Shown here: positions 7,345 to 22,033 of the stretch, in pieces
How the letters are laid out: each line of letters opens with the position of its first letter
Numbering within the stretch: the stretch's first letter is position 1
Assembly (NCBI GenBank): GCA_028554795.2
Contig: JAPYKE020000035.1
Coordinates: 248,001 to 312,000, forward strand
From: Sinohyriopsis cumingii
Taxonomy: Eukaryota > Mollusca > Bivalvia > Unionida > Unionidae
DNA: 64,000 bases
Direction of reading: 5' to 3'
The notes under the pieces: model-generated
Databases searched by the model: none
The model's input: the letters and a program-made list of their open reading frames with translations, nothing else
What the model was told of the DNA's origin: nothing
Translations under genes and position numbers: made by a program

Positions 7345-10300
7345 TTATATTAACTTTAAACTAAACTAATTTTATAGGTCATAAAACAGACTTTTGTTGT
7401 AGAAAACCAAATTTCAGCTACAGAATCCAGAAATAAAATATTTAACAAAAATTGCATTTTTTAGCGTACTGAGATACTTACACTCCGCCGACTAGAAGTC
7501 TCGGCATCTAAAATTAACAATGTCTACAACGACATTGAGACAGGAGCGTCATGCTCAATCGTGATGATGTTATTACAGATACCGAGAAAATACAAGGACA
7601 AAGAAACCAGGACAGTAGCTGGAATCAAGTGACTAATATTTGTTATAAAAGTCCAATGTCCTATTATTTGAAATAAATGAGCACATGCGCCGAGGCTGGT
7701 TTTGGGTGAATTGCATGATGGCGGATGCACACCATCTTGTTTGGTCATTGTGCACTCAGCTCGCCCTGAGTGGTATTTATTTGAACATTTGTTGTTCCAC
7801 TAAGGATGCTGCTGTGTGTCTTATGTATTCCTCCATCTAAAGCTTCTAGTCATATGCCGAGATGGGTGTATGTTTTACGGAAAGTTCCTTTTGTAGCTTT
7901 AGTTGATGAGACTAGTTTTCTTTATACTAACAGTATTCTTGCATACAAGTGGGCGCACTACCGAGAGAATCAAACGACTTCTGCAAGTGTCTGGCTTTGA
8001 CCGTCCCATTATCCCCTATTTACATCGACCTCAATACAACAGTATCTGTCAACTAAAGGTTCATAAATGCGCATACATTTTCTAATCACCTAATGACCGC
8101 ACATAAGGAAACTCTAATAATTTTACACTTGCATGAGTTTTCTTCCTGCACATTTGCATGATTCCTCAGTAGGTCTTTCTAAGCCGAATATTAGTACTTC
8201 ACGCCATGCAATGCCAAACATGACCCCAACACCCAATACAATGAATTATTCGTAACTTAAATTAGTAAACACTTATACCTAAAATCATCCAAAAAATTCA
8301 CTATGTTAAGAAATTAGGGAGGGTCCATTTTACGAAGCTAATCGATGCTATCAAAAAGGCTCGTGAATACTGTAGACTGATGTCTGTTAACAAAAACTGG
8401 TTGATTACTCGGCTTGAGAAATATCGTTCTTATATCGACTCCATTAGCAACAAATAGTCACTAAAATCCAGCAAAGTTATAAACGGAGACAGAACTGCAA
8501 ATAGCGCACATCCTAGGTTGATTACAGTATTTTGCTTATATGGAAAGTATTTAAAATTAAATGTGGTCGATATTTAAAGTGTTCGATATTACAGCACTTT
8601 CAATATCAGAAGACATTGCGTATTTTGAATATAACACAAAAGAACTATGATCGAGCATATAATAACTTAAAGGTATTAAATGTGTTTAGTTTTCTTGTTT
8701 AAATTACTTGCTAAAAATATGAAGGCTACTTCATTAAAAGCATATCAACTTGAATTACTTGTAGAATGTTCTGACATGCTGTACATAGTTTTCAAATGGT
8801 GAGTATATTGCCAAAGTACTGAAGCAAAAATCTAATATGGCGTATATATTTGACAAAGGTGAAGTCTTTGTTGCATATCATTTGCTTTAGGTTGAATGCA
8901 GTTGAGTGCCAGTCCTCAGACAGATGCAGCGAGGTATCACTCCAAATACAAGACCTATCCTAAAGAAGCCGAGATCGCGAGACTCGGGGTAGTGTAGCCG
9001 AGAGAGCATTCCGCTACAAATTGGCGACAGCGGTGGGATAGGTCGAGGGAGTAGAAGACAAAATCAAGATGGTTTACTGAGGGTGAAAATTAGGCACAAG
9101 GATGCTTACTCCCGAAACGGAGGTGAAGACAGCAATTCTTTTCGAAGATGAATTAGGCGCTTAACGAAGGAAAGCGAAGATTTGGAGAAACGACTAACTG
9201 CGAGGATAGGGACTATTGATAGGAGTGCTGAGACGACCAGGAAGGAAGGGGTATCGTCGAGAGAAAGAACCACCTTTAGACGACACATTCACTTTAGTGG
9301 ACATGCGATGTCGGCACCCTCGGATTCACCGAAGATCAAGAAGATAGCCGTTACCACAGCGACAAGGGATGCTGTATATGTAGCTTTCACAGACAGATCG
9401 AAGTCTGAAAGCAAGCGAGCCGTCTCAGAAGTAAGCGGTGCGGCGACTGATCTTCCGCACAGAACCTTGAAGAGGCTAGTCGTTACACCGATGTCGTACG
9501 ACGAGAGGACACCCTTGATGGATTTTATGATTCACTTCGAGATGTGTTCAACCCTAAATTCTTGGACATAGGAAGAAATTGATCTGTATTTAGGGGGTTT
9601 TACTTAGAGGTCAAGCACAGCAATTGTTGGCAGTGCCTAAAAATAAGCCGTAGGCTGGATTAGTTGATGATTTGAAACAGAGATTCGCACCCCCGAACCA
9701 GACCGAGTTATACAGAGTTCAGCTAAGGAGTAGGATTCGCAAGAACGGAGAATCCTTGCCAGAGCTTGCGCAGGCTATACGGCGGCTTGCAACATTAACC
9801 TAACAAGAGGTGAGTTTACTTTCAGTCGACACGCTCGCGAAAGAACAGTTCATTGATGCCCTAGACGATTCTGACATGGCTTAAAGGTACAACAAGCGAG
9901 ACCCGTTACGATTAACGATGTGGTACAGATAGCTGTCGAATTAGAGGCGTTCGCTAGAGCTGAGCTAAAACGACAGGGAGGGAAAAGGTACATCCGTGGT
10001 GTGTCGGCACAGGAAGAGGAACAAGGGCCAGCGATCAGAGAACTGAGAGCAAATGATGGAGCTGACGAGATTGGTTGCTGAACTTAGGACTGAAGTAAGG
10101 AGTACCAAGCGATGGAAATTACGTGATTTACACGACGTCCTTTACTGTGATATATCCTCCAAATATCCGACTGCCTCTGAGTATATCATATACAGATGCA
10201 AATTGTCATAATTTAAACATTTTAAAATATTTTTCATTACATTTTCACTTATACTACACTAAAACGTAGCACAAATTTACACTGGGTAAGTTTCAACATA

Positions 10301-11016
10301 TAATAGTTTTGTTTTATATGATGTGCTATGGTGCAGTTAATTCTGGTCTGACCGTAGGTCAATTGATATTTGAACTAAAATTACACACTTAATAGGCTGG
10401 ATCGAGTGGCACGCACCCTTGATATTAATGGTACCAAATGATGTTTAAATTAATAATGGACGCTAGCCTCTGCGTTTGAAAAATGTCATGAGAATACTTT
10501 TAGGTTTATGGCAGGGTCATTATATTGGTATTCAGTTGCTTTTGGTCGCAGTGAACTATTTCTGCTGCGCTGACTGCTAACATTTAAAAAGTATGCATAG
10601 GCAGAATAGATAAGACAGCAATCCATACGAGTTTCATTATTCCAAAGCATTATACATTATCTTGTGACCGGAAAAGTAGTTAAATTGCTAAAATATGTCG
10701 CCTCACTGTATACAATTTTGTTGAACTGCATCATTTTGGTATCATTTCTGTGAAGTTCATGGATCTGAGTTTCTAGTTACACTTAACACTAACTCGTGTA
10801 CTCATAGTCTGTAGCGTAAATGGGACAGATATCCCAAGCATGTTTGGCTAAAGTGGAACATATAGAATGAGCCTACTCCATAATATCTACAATGATTAAT
10901 GCTTATTGGTTTGATTCTGAAAATATTGTGAACGATTTCTTGGACAAAGAACGAGTTCACCAAATTTTTCAGTATCATATCAATAACAGAATAACATTTT
11001 ATTATATAGTCCGAAA
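7345..11016 (+). repeat. Array unit U3
   Basis: Haplotype A. It keeps G at r259 (with U1 and U2) but already has T at r3488, as do all later units. It has G at r2163, shared with U5-U9 but not U4. Private variant: A at 10422 (r3078). Confidence 0.97.
9102..10115 (+). pseudogene. gag: Broken Ty3/gypsy-type gag (U3 copy)
   Basis: Same lesions as U1. C to G at 9507 (r2163) changes Thr to Arg in the ...YDETTPL... segment before the DFMIHFEMC motif. Confidence 0.85.
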
Positions 11017-11132
11017 TTATATTAACTTTAAACTAAACTAATTTTATAGGTCATAAAACAGACTTTTGTTGTAGAAAACCAAATTTCAGCTACAGAATCC
11101 AGAAATAAAATATTTAACAAAAATTGCATTTT

Positions 11133-11420
11133 TTAGCGTACTGAGATACTTACACTCCGCCGACTAGAAGTCTCGGCATCTAAAATTAACAATGTATTCA
11201 ACGGCATTGAGACAGGAGCGTCATGCTCAATCGTGATGATGTTATTACAGATACCGAGAAAATACAAGGACAAAAAAACCAGGACAGTAGCTGGAATCAA
11301 GTGACTAATATTTGTTATAAAAGTCCAATGTCCTATTATTTGAAATAAATGAGCACATGCGCCGAGGCTGGTTTTGGGTGAATTGCATGATGGCGGATGC
11401 ACACCATCTTGTTTGGTCAT
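11133..11420 (-). CDS. Unrecognised minus-strand open frame, long (95-codon) form
   Basis: This is the haplotype-B version of the minus-strand frame, shown here in U4. Three linked base changes replace the early stop with sense codons and add 21 residues, including the run DAETSSRRS just before the GTAAGT donor-like site at 11148-11153, which the frame reads through. The same long form is at 18478-18765, 22150-22437, 25822-26109, 29494-29781, 40510-40797 and 47854-48141, and without its first ATG at 33166-33435. No known family is recognised. If any version is ancestral it is probably this one, since the frame continues across the putative exon edge, but that is inference. Confidence 0.2.
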   Translation of the reverse strand: MTKQDGVHPPSCNSPKTSLGACAHLFQIIGHWTFITNISHLIPATVLVFLSLYFLGICNNIITIEHDAPVSMPLNTLLILDAETSSRRSVSISVR

Positions 11421-12773
11421 TGTGCACTCAGCTCGCCCTGAGTGGTATTTATTTGAACATTTGTTGTTCCACTAAGGATGCTGCTGTGTGTCTTATGTAT
11501 TCCTCCATCTAAAGCTTCTAGTCATATGCCGAGATGGGTGTATGTTTTACGGAAAGTTCCTTTTGTAGCTTTAGTTGATGAGACTAGTTTTCTTTATACT
11601 AACAGTATTCTTGCATACAAGTGGGCGCACTACCGAGAGAATCAAACGACTTCTGCAAGTGTCTGGCTTTGACCGTCCCATTATCCCCTATTTACATCGA
11701 CCTCAATACAACAGTATCTGTCAACTAAAGGTTCATAAATGCGCATACATTTTCTAATCACCTAATGACCGCACATAAGGAAACTCTAATAATTTTACAC
11801 TTGCATGAGTTTTCTTCCTGCACATTTGCATGATTCCTCAGTAGGTCTTTCTAAGCCGAATATTAGTACTTCACGCCATGCAATGCCAAACATGACCCCA
11901 ACACCCAATACAATGAATTATTCGTAACTTAAATTAGTAAACACTTATACCTAAAATCATCCAAAAAATTCACTATGTTAAGAAATTAGGGAGGGTCCAT
12001 TTTACGAAGCTAATCGATGCTATCAAAAAGGCTCGTGAATACTGTAGACTGATGTCTGTTAACAAAAACTGGTTGATTACTCGGCTTGAGAAATATCGTT
12101 CTTATATCGACTCCATTAGCAACAAATAGTCACTAAAATCCAGCAAAGTTATAAACGGAGACAGAACTGCAAATAGCGCACATCCTAGGTTGATTACAGT
12201 ATTTTGCTTATATGGAAAGTATTTAAAATTAAATGTGGTCGATATTTAAAGTGTTCGATATTACAGCACTTTCAATATCAGAAGACATTGCGTATTTTGA
12301 ATATAACACAAAAGAACTATGATCGAGCATATAATAACTTAAAGGTATTAAATGTGTTTAGTTTTCTTGTTTAAATTACTTGCTAAAAATATGAAGGCTA
12401 CTTCATTAAAAGCATATCAACTTGAATTACTTGTAGAATGTTCTGACATGCTGTACATAGTTTTCAAATGGTGAGTATATTGCCAAAGTACTGAAGCAAA
12501 AATCTAATATGGCGTATATATTTGACAAAGGTGAAGTCTTTGTTGCATATCATTTGCTTTAGGTTGAATGCAGTTGAGTGCCAGTCCTCAGACAGATGCA
12601 GCGAGGTATCACTCCAAATACAAGACCTATCCTAAAGAAGCCGAGATCGCGAGACTCGGGGTAGTGTAGCCGAGAGAGCATTCCGCTACAAATTGGCGAC
12701 AGCGGTGGGATAGGTCGAGGGAGTAGAAGACAAAATCAAGATGGTTTACTGAGGGTGAAAATTAGGCACAAGG

Positions 12774-13787
12774 ATGCTTACTCCCGAAACGGAGGTGAAG
12801 ACAGCAATTCTTTTCGAAGATGAATTAGGCGCTTAACGAAGGAAAGCGAAGATTTGGAGAAACGACTAACTGCGAGGATAGGGACTATTGATAGGAGTGC
12901 TGAGACGACCAGGAAGGAAGGGGTATCGTCGAGAGAAAGAACCACCTTTAGACGACACATTCACTTTAGTGGACATGCGATGTCGGCACCCTCGGATTCA
13001 CCGAAGATCAAGAAGATAGCCGTTACCACAGCGACAAGGGATGCTGTATATGTAGCTTTCACAGACAGATCGAAGTCTGAAAGCAAGCGAGCCGTCTCAG
13101 AAGTAAGCGGTGCGGCGACTGATCTTCCGCACAGAACCTTGAAGAGGCTAGTCGTTACACCGATGTCGTACGACGAGACGACACCCTTGATGGATTTTAT
13201 GATTCACTTCGAGATGTGTTCAACCCTAAATTCTTGGACATAGGAAGAAATTGATCTGTATTTAGGGGGTTTTACTTAGAGGTCAAGCACAGCAATTGTT
13301 GGCAGTGCCTAAAAATAAGCCGTAGGCTGGATTAGTTGATGATTTGAAACAGAGATTCGCACCCCCGAACCAGACCGAGTTATACAGAGTTCAGCTAAGG
13401 AGTAGGATTCGCAAGAACGGAGAATCCTTGCCAGAGCTTGCGCAGGCTATACGGCGGCTTGCAACATTAACCTAACAAGAGGTGAGTTTACTTTCAGTCG
13501 ACACGCTCGCGAAAGAACAGTTCATTGATGCCCTAGACGATTCTGACATGGCTTAAAGGTACAACAAGCGAGACCCGTTACGATTAACGATGTGGTACAG
13601 ATAGCTGTCGAATTAGAGGCGTTCGCTAGAGCTGAGCTAAAACGACAGGGAGGGAAAAGGTACATCCGTGGTGTGTCGGCACAGGAAGAGGAACAAGGGC
13701 CAGCGATCAGAGAACTGAGAGCAAATGATGGAGCTGACGAGATTGGTTGCTGAACTTAGGACTGAAGTAAGGAGTACCAAGCGATGG
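12774..13787 (+). pseudogene. gag: Broken Ty3/gypsy-type gag (U4 copy)
   Basis: Same lesions as U1; C at r2163, so the Thr form, unlike the neighbours U3 and U5. Confidence 0.85.
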
Positions 13788-14688
13788 AAATTACGTGATT
13801 TACACGACGTCCTTTACTGTGATATATCCTCCAAATATCCGACTGCCTCTGAGTATATCATATACAGATGCAAATTGTCATAATTTAAACATTTTAAAAT
13901 ATTTTTCATTACATTTTCACTTATACTACACTAAAACGTAGCACAAATTTACACTGGGTAAGTTTCAACATATAATAGTTTTGTTTTATATGATGTGCTA
14001 TGGTGCAGTTAATTCTGGTCTGACCGTAGGTCAATTGATATTTGAACTAAAATTACACACTTAATAGGCTGGATCGAGTGGCACGCACCCTTGCTATTAA
14101 TGGTACCAAATGATGTTTAAATTAATAATGGACGCTAGCCTCTGCGTTTGAAAAATGTCATGAGAATACTTTTAGGTTTATGGCAGGGTCATTATATTGG
14201 TATTCAGTTGCTTTTGGTCGCAGTGAACTATTTCTGCTGCGCTGACTGCTAACATTTAAAAAGTATGCATAGGCAGAATAGATAAGACAGCAATCCATAC
14301 GAGTTTCATTATTCCAAAGCATTATACATTATCTTGTGACCGGAAAAGTAGTTAAATTGCTAAAATATGTCGCCTCACTGTATACAATTTTGTTGAACTG
14401 CATCATTTTGGTATCATTTCTGTGAAGTTCATGGATCTGAGTTTCTAGTTACACTTAACACTAACTCGTGTACTCATAGTCTGTAGCGTAAATGGGACAG
14501 ATATCCCAAGCATGTTTGGCTAAAGTGGAACATATAGAATGAGCCTACTCCATAATATCTACAATGATTAATGCTTATTGGTTTGATTCTGAAAATATTG
14601 TGAACGATTTCTTGGACAAAGAACGAGTTCACCAAATTTTTCAGTGTCATATCAATAACAGAATAACATTTTATTATATAGTCCGAAA

Positions 14689-17600
14689 TTATATTAACTT
14701 TAAACTAAACTAATTTTATAGGTCATAAAACAGACTTTTGTTGTAGAAAACCAAATTTCAGCTACAGAATCCAGAAATAAAATATTTAACAAAAATTGCA
14801 TTTTTTAGCGTACTGAGATACTTACACTCCGCCGACTAGAAGTCTCGGCATCTAAAATTAACAATGTCTACAACGACATTGAGACAGGAGCGTCATGCTC
14901 AATCGTGATGATGTTATTACAGATACCGAGAAAATACAAGGACAAAAAAACCAGGACAGTAGCTGGAATCAAGTGACTAATATTTGTTATAAAAGTCCAA
15001 TGTCCTATTATTTGAAATAAATGAGCACATGCGCCGAGGCTGGTTTTGGGTGAATTGCATGATGGCGGATGCACACCATCTTGTTTGGTCATTGTGCACT
15101 CAGCTCGCCCTGAGTGGTATTTATTTGAACATTTGTTGTTCCACTAAGGATGCTGCTGTGTGTCTTATGTATTCCTCCATCTAAAGCTTCTAGTCATATG
15201 CCGAGATGGGTGTATGTTTTACGGAAAGTTCCTTTTGTAGCTTTAGTTGATGAGACTAGTTTTCTTTATACTAACAGTATTCTTACATACAAGTGGGCGC
15301 ACTACCGAGAGAATCAAACGACTTCTGCAAGTGTCTGGCTTTGACGGTCCCATTATCCCCCTATTTACATCGACCTCAATACAACAGTATCTGTCAACTA
15401 AAGGTTCATAAATGCGCATACATTTTCTAATCACCTAATGACCGCACATAAGGAAACTCTAATAATTTTACACTTGCATGAGTTTTCTTCCTGCACATTT
15501 GCATGATTCCTCAGTAGGTCTTTCTAAGCCGAATATTAGTACTTCACGCCATGCAATGCCAAACATGACCCCAACACCCAATACAATGAATTATTCGTAA
15601 CTTAAATTAGTAAACACTTATACCTAAAATCATCCAAAAAATTCACTATGTTAAGAAATTAGGGAGGGTCCATTTTACGAAGCTAATCGATGCTATCAAA
15701 AAGGCTCGTGAATACTGTAGACTGATGTCTGTTAACAAAAACTGGTTGATTACTCGGCTTGAGAAATATCGTTCTTATATCGACTCCATTAGCAACAAAT
15801 AGTCACTAAAATCCAGCAAAGTTATAAACGGAGACAGAACTGCAAATAGCGCACATCCTAGGTTGATTACAGTATTTTGCTTATATGGAAAGTATTTAAA
15901 ATTAAATGTGGTCGATATTTAAAGTGTTCGATATTACAGCACTTTCAATATCAGAAGACATTGCGTATTTTGAATATAACACAAAAGAACTATGATCGAG
16001 CATATAATAACTTAAAGGTATTAAATGTGTTTAGTTTTCTTGTTTAAATTACTTGCTAAAAATATGAAGGCTACTTCATTAAAAGCATATCAACTTGAAT
16101 TACTTGTAGAATGTTCTGACATGCTGCACATAGTTTTCAAATGGTGAGTATATTGCCAAAGTACTGAAGCAAAAATCTAATATGGCGTATATATTTGACA
16201 AAGGTGAAGTCTTTGTTGCATATCATTTGCTTTAGGTTGAATGCAGTTGAGTGCCAGTCCTCAGACAGATGCAGCGAGGTATCACTCCAAATACAAGACC
16301 TATCCTAAAGAAGCCGAGATCGCGAGACTCGGGGTAGTGTAGCCGAGAGAGCATTCCGCTACAAATTGGCGACAGCGGTGGGATAGGTCGAGGGAGTAGA
16401 AGACAAAATCAAGATGGTTTACTGAGGGTGAAAATTAGGCACAAGGATGCTTACTCCCGAAACGGAGGTGAAGACAGCAATTCTTTTCGAAGATGAATTA
16501 GGCGCTTAACGAAGGAAAGCGAAGATTTGGAGAAACGACTAACTGCGAGGATAGGGACTATTGATAGGAGTGCTGAGACGACCAGGAAGGAAGGGGTATC
16601 GTCGAGAGAAAGAACCACCTTTAGACGACACATTCACTTTAGTGGACATGCGATGTCGGCACCCTCGGATTCACCGAAGATCAAGAAGATAGCCGTTACC
16701 ACAGCGACAAGGGATGCTGTATATGTAGCTTTCACAGACAGATCGAAGTCTGAAAGCAAGCGAGCCGTCTCAGAAGTAAGCGGTGCGGCGACTGATCTTC
16801 CGCACAGAACCTTGAAGAGGCTAGTCGTTACACCGATGTCGTACGACGAGAGGACACCCTTGATGGATTTTATGATTCACTTCGAGATGTGTTCAACCCT
16901 AAATTCTTGGACATAGGAAGAAATTGATCTGTATTTAGGGGGTTTTACTTAGAGGTCAAGCACAGCAATTGTTGGCAGTGCCTAAAAATAAGCCGTAGGC
17001 TGGATTAGTTGATGATTTGAAACAGAGATTCGCACCCCCGAACCAGACCGAGTTATACAGAGTTCAGCTAAGGAGTAGGATTCGCAAGAACGGAGAATCC
17101 TTGCCAGAGCTTGCGCAGGCTATACGGCGGCTTGCAACATTAACCTAACAAGAGGTGAGTTTACTTTCAGTCGACACGCTCGCGAAAGAACAGTTCATTG
17201 ATGCCCTAGACGATTCTGACATGGCTTAAAGGTACAACAAGCGAGACCCGTTACGATTAACGATGTGGTACAGATAGCTGTCGAATTAGAGGCGTTCGCT
17301 AGAGCTGAGCTAAAACGACAGGGAGGGAAAAGGTACATCCGTGGTGTGTCGGCACAGGAAGAGGAACAAGGGCCAGCGATCAGAGAACTGAGAGCAAATG
17401 ATGGAGCTGACGAGATTGGTTGCTGAACTTAGGACTGAAGTAAGGAGTACCAAGCGATGGAAATTACGTGATTTACACGACGTCCTTTACTGTGATATAT
17501 CCTCCAAATATCCGACTGCCTCTGAGTATATCATATACAGATGCAAATTGTCATAATTTAAACATTTTAAAATATTTTTCATTACATTTTCACTTATACT

Positions 17601-18361
17601 ACACTAAAACGTAGCACAAATTTACACTGGGTAAGTTTCAACATATAATAGTTTTGTTTTATATGATGTGCTATGGTGCAGTTAATTCTGGTCTGACCGT
17701 AGGTCAATTGATATTTGAACTAAAATTACACACTTAATAGGCTGGATCGAGTGGCACGCACCCTTGCTATTAATGGTACCAAATGATGTTTAAATTAATA
17801 ATGGACGCTAGCCTCTGCGTTTGAAAAATGTCATGAGAATACTTTTAGGTTTATGGCAGGGTCATTATATTGGTATTCAGTTGCTTTTGGTCGCAGTGAA
17901 CTATTTCTGCTGCGCTGACTGCTAACATTTAAAAAGTATGCATAGGCAGAATAGATAAGACAGCAATCCATACGAGTTTCATTATTCCAAAGCATTATAC
18001 ATTATCTTGTGACCGGAAAAGTAGTTAAATTGCTAAAATATGTCGCCTCACTGTATACAATTTTGTTGAACTGCATCATTTTGGTATCATTTCTGTGAAG
18101 TTCATGGATCTGAGTTTCTAGTTACACTTAACACTAACTCGTGTACTCATAGTCTGTAGCGTAAATGGGACAGATATCCCAAGCATGTTTGGCTAAAGTG
18201 GAACATATAGAATGAGCCTACTCCATAATATCTACAATGATTAATGCTTATTGGTTTGATTCTGAAAATATTGTGAACGATTTCTTGGACAAAGAACGAG
18301 TTCACCAAATTTTTCAGTATCATATCAATAACAGAATAACATTTTATTATATAGTCCGAAA
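14689..18361 (+). repeat. Array unit U5 (3,673 bp, one-base insertion)
   Basis: Haplotype A again, between two B units. A run of four C is five C here (15357-15361), the only indel seen in the window. It begins the blocks with A at r597 and G at r658, and the U5-U9 block with C at r1438. G at r2163 is shared with U3 and U6-U9. Confidence 0.97.
16447..17460 (+). pseudogene. gag: Broken Ty3/gypsy-type gag (U5 copy)
   Basis: Same lesions as U1, with the Arg form (G at r2163). The upstream one-base insertion of U5 does not touch this segment; it only shifts coordinates. Confidence 0.85.
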
Positions 18362-21300
18362 TTATATTAACTTTAAACTAAACTAATTTTATAGGTCATA
18401 AAACAGACTTTTGTTGTAGAAAACCAAATTTCAGCTACAGAATCCAGAAATAAAATATTTAACAAAAATTGCATTTTTTAGCGTACTGAGATACTTACAC
18501 TCCGCCGACTAGAAGTCTCGGCATCTAAAATTAACAATGTATTCAACGGCATTGAGACAGGAGCGTCATGCTCAATCGTGATGATGTTATTACAGATACC
18601 GAGAAAATACAAGGACAAAAAAACCAGGACAGTAGCTGGAATCAAGTGACTAATATTTGTTATAAAAGTCCAATGTCCTATTATTTGAAATAAATGAGCA
18701 CATGCGCCGAGGCTGGTTTTGGGTGAATTGCATGATGGCGGATGCACACCATCTTGTTTGGTCATTGTGCACTCAGCTCGCCCTGAGTGGTATTTATTTG
18801 AACAGTTGTTGTTCCACTAAGGATGCTGCTGTGTGTCTTATGTATTCCTCCATCTAAAGCTTCTAGTCATATGCCGAGATGGGTGTATGTTTTACGGAAA
18901 GTTCCTTTTGTAGCTTTAGTTGATGAGACTAGTTTTCTTTATACTAACAGTATTCTTACATACAAGTGGGCGCACTACCGAGAGAATCAAACGACTTCTG
19001 CAAGTGTCTGGCTTTGACGGTCCCATTATCCCCTATTTACATCGACCTCAATACAACAGTATCTGTCAACTAAAGGTTCATAAATGCGCATACATTTTCT
19101 AATCACCTAATGACCGCACATAAGGAAACTCTAATAATTTTACACTTGCATGAGTTTTCTTCCTGCACATTTGCATGATTCCTCAGTAGGTCTTTCTAAG
19201 CCGAATATTAGTACTTCACGCCATGCAATGCCAAACATGACCCCAACACCCAATACAATGAATTATTCGTAACTTAAATTAGTAAACACTTATACCTAAA
19301 ATCATCCAAAAAATTCACTATGTTAAGAAATTAGGGAGGGTCCATTTTACGAAGCTAATCGATGCTATCAAAAAGGCTCGTGAATACTGTAGACTGATGT
19401 CTGTTAACAAAAACTGGTTGATTACTCGGCTTGAGAAATATCGTTCTTATATCGACTCCATTAGCAACAAATAGTCACTAAAATCCAGCAAAGTTATAAA
19501 CGGAGACAGAACTGCAAATAGCGCACATCCTAGGTTGATTACAGTATTTTGCTTATATGGAAAGTATTTAAAATTAAATGTGGTCGATATTTAAAGTGTT
19601 CGATATTACAGCACTTTCAATATCAGAAGACATTGCGTATTTTGAATATAACACAAAAGAACTATGATCGAGCATATAATAACTTAAAGGTATTAAATGT
19701 GTTTAGTTTTCTTGTTTAAATTACTTGCTAAAAATATGAAGGCTACTTCATTAAAAGCATATCAACTTGAATTACTTGTAGAATGTTCTGACATGCTGCA
19801 CATAGTTTTCAAATGGTGAGTATATTGCCAAAGTACTGAAGCAAAAATCTAATATGGCGTATATATTTGACAAAGGTGAAGTCTTTGTTGCATATCATTT
19901 GCTTTAGGTTGAATGCAGTTGAGTGCCAGTCCTCAGACAGATGCAGCGAGGTATCACTCCAAATACAAGACCTATCCTAAAGAAGCCGAGATCGCGAGAC
20001 TCGGGGTAGTGTAGCCGAGAGAGCATTCCGCTACAAATTGGCGACAGCGGTGGGATAGGTCGAGGGAGTAGAAGACAAAATCAAGATGGTTTACTGAGGG
20101 TGAAAATTAGGCACAAGGATGCTTACTCCCGAAACGGAGGTGAAGACAGCAATTCTTTTCGAAGATGAATTAGGCGCTTAACGAAGGAAAGCGAAGATTT
20201 GGAGAAACGACTAACTGCGAGGATAGGGACTATTGATAGGAGTGCTGAGACGACCAGGAAGGAAGGGGTATCGTCGAGAGAAAGAACCACCTTTAGACGA
20301 CACATTCACTTTAGTGGACATGCGATGTCGGCACCCTCGGATTCACCGAAGATCAAGAAGATAGCCGTTACCACAGCGACAAGGGATGCTGTATATGTAG
20401 CTTTCACAGACAGATCGAAGTCTGAAAGCAAGCGAGCCGTCTCAGAAGTAAGCGGTGCGGCGACTGATCTTCCGCACAGAACCTTGAAGAGGCTAGTCGT
20501 TACACCGATGTCGTACGACGAGAGGACACCCTTGATGGATTTTATGATTCACTTCGAGATGTGTTCAACCCTAAATTCTTGGACATAGGAAGAAATTGAT
20601 CTGTATTTAGGGGGTTTTACTTAGAGGTCAAGCACAGCAATTGTTGGCAGTGCCTAAAAATAAGCCGTAGGCTGGATTAGTTGATGATTTGAAACAGAGA
20701 TTCGCACCCCCGAACCAGACCGAGTTATACAGAGTTCAGCTAAGGAGTAGGATTCGCAAGAACGGAGAATCCTTGCCAGAGCTTGCGCAGGCTATACGGC
20801 GGCTTGCAACATTAACCTAACAAGAGGTGAGTTTACTTTCAGTCGACACGCTCGCGAAAGAACAGTTCATTGATGCCCTAGACGATTCTGACATGGCTTA
20901 AAGGTACAACAAGCGAGACCCGTTACGATTAACGATGTGGTACAGATAGCTGTCGAATTAGAGGCGTTCGCTAGAGCTGAGCTAAAACGACAGGGAGGGA
21001 AAAGGTACATCCGTGGTGTGTCGGCACAGGAAGAGGAACAAGGGCCAGCGATCAGAGAACTGAGAGCAAATGATGGAGCTGACGAGATTGGTTGCTGAAC
21101 TTAGGACTGAAGTAAGGAGTACCAAGCGATGGAAATTACGTGATTTACACGACGTCCTTTACTGTGATATATCCTCCAAATATCCGACTGCCTCTGAGTA
21201 TATCATATACAGATGCAAATTGTCATAATTTAAACATTTTAAAATATTTTTCATTACATTTTCACTTATACTACACTAAAACGTAGCACAAATTTACACT

Positions 21301-22033
21301 GGGTAAGTTTCAACATATAATAGTTTTGTTTTATATGATGTGCTATGGTGCAGTTAATTCTGGTCTGACCGTAGGTCAATTGATATTTGAACTAAAATTA
21401 CACACTTAATAGGCTGGATCGAGTGGCACGCACCCTTGCTATTAATGGTACCAAATGATGTTTAAATTAATAATGGACGCTAGCCTCTGCGTTTGAAAAA
21501 TGTCATGAGAATACTTTTAGGTTTATGGCAGGGTCATTATATTGGTATTCAGTTGCTTTTGGTCGCAGTGAACTATTTCTGCTGCGCTGACTGCTAACAT
21601 TTAAAAAGTATGCATAGGCAGAATAGATAAGACAGCAATCCATACGAGTTTCATTATTCCAAAGCATTATACATTATCTTGTGACCGGAAAAGTAGTTAA
21701 ATTGCTAAAATATGTCGCCTCACTGTATACAATTTTGTTGAACTGCATCATTTTGGTATCATTTCTGTGAAGTTCATGGATCTGAGTTTCTAGTTACACT
21801 TAACACTAACTCGTGTACTCATAGTCTGTAGCGTAAATGGGACAGATATCCCAAGCATGTTTGGCTAAAGTGGAACATATAGAATGAGCCTACTCCATAA
21901 TATCTACAATGATTAATGCTTATTGGTTTGATTCTGAAAATATTGTGAACGATTTCTTGGACAAAGAACGAGTTCACCAAATTTTTCAGTATCATATCAA
22001 TAACAGAATAACATTTTATTATATAGTCCGAAA
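18362..22033 (+). repeat. Array unit U6
   Basis: Haplotype B. First unit with G at r444, a variant shared by U6-U9. C at r1438 and G at r2163. I found no difference from U7. Confidence 0.97.
20119..21132 (+). pseudogene. gag: Broken Ty3/gypsy-type gag (U6 copy)
   Basis: Same lesions as U1; Arg form at r2163. Confidence 0.85.

Larger units (their letters stand above)
11017..14688 (+). repeat. Array unit U4
   Basis: First unit with haplotype B (A, T, G at r180, r182, r188) and first with A at r259. It still has G at r597 and C at r658 like U1-U3, and C at r2163. Private variant: G at 14646 (r3630). Confidence 0.97.

Noticed and set aside
15243-15434. 63-codon minus-strand frame seen only in U5
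   Set aside because: It exists only because of the one-base insertion in U5, and is opposite another weak frame.
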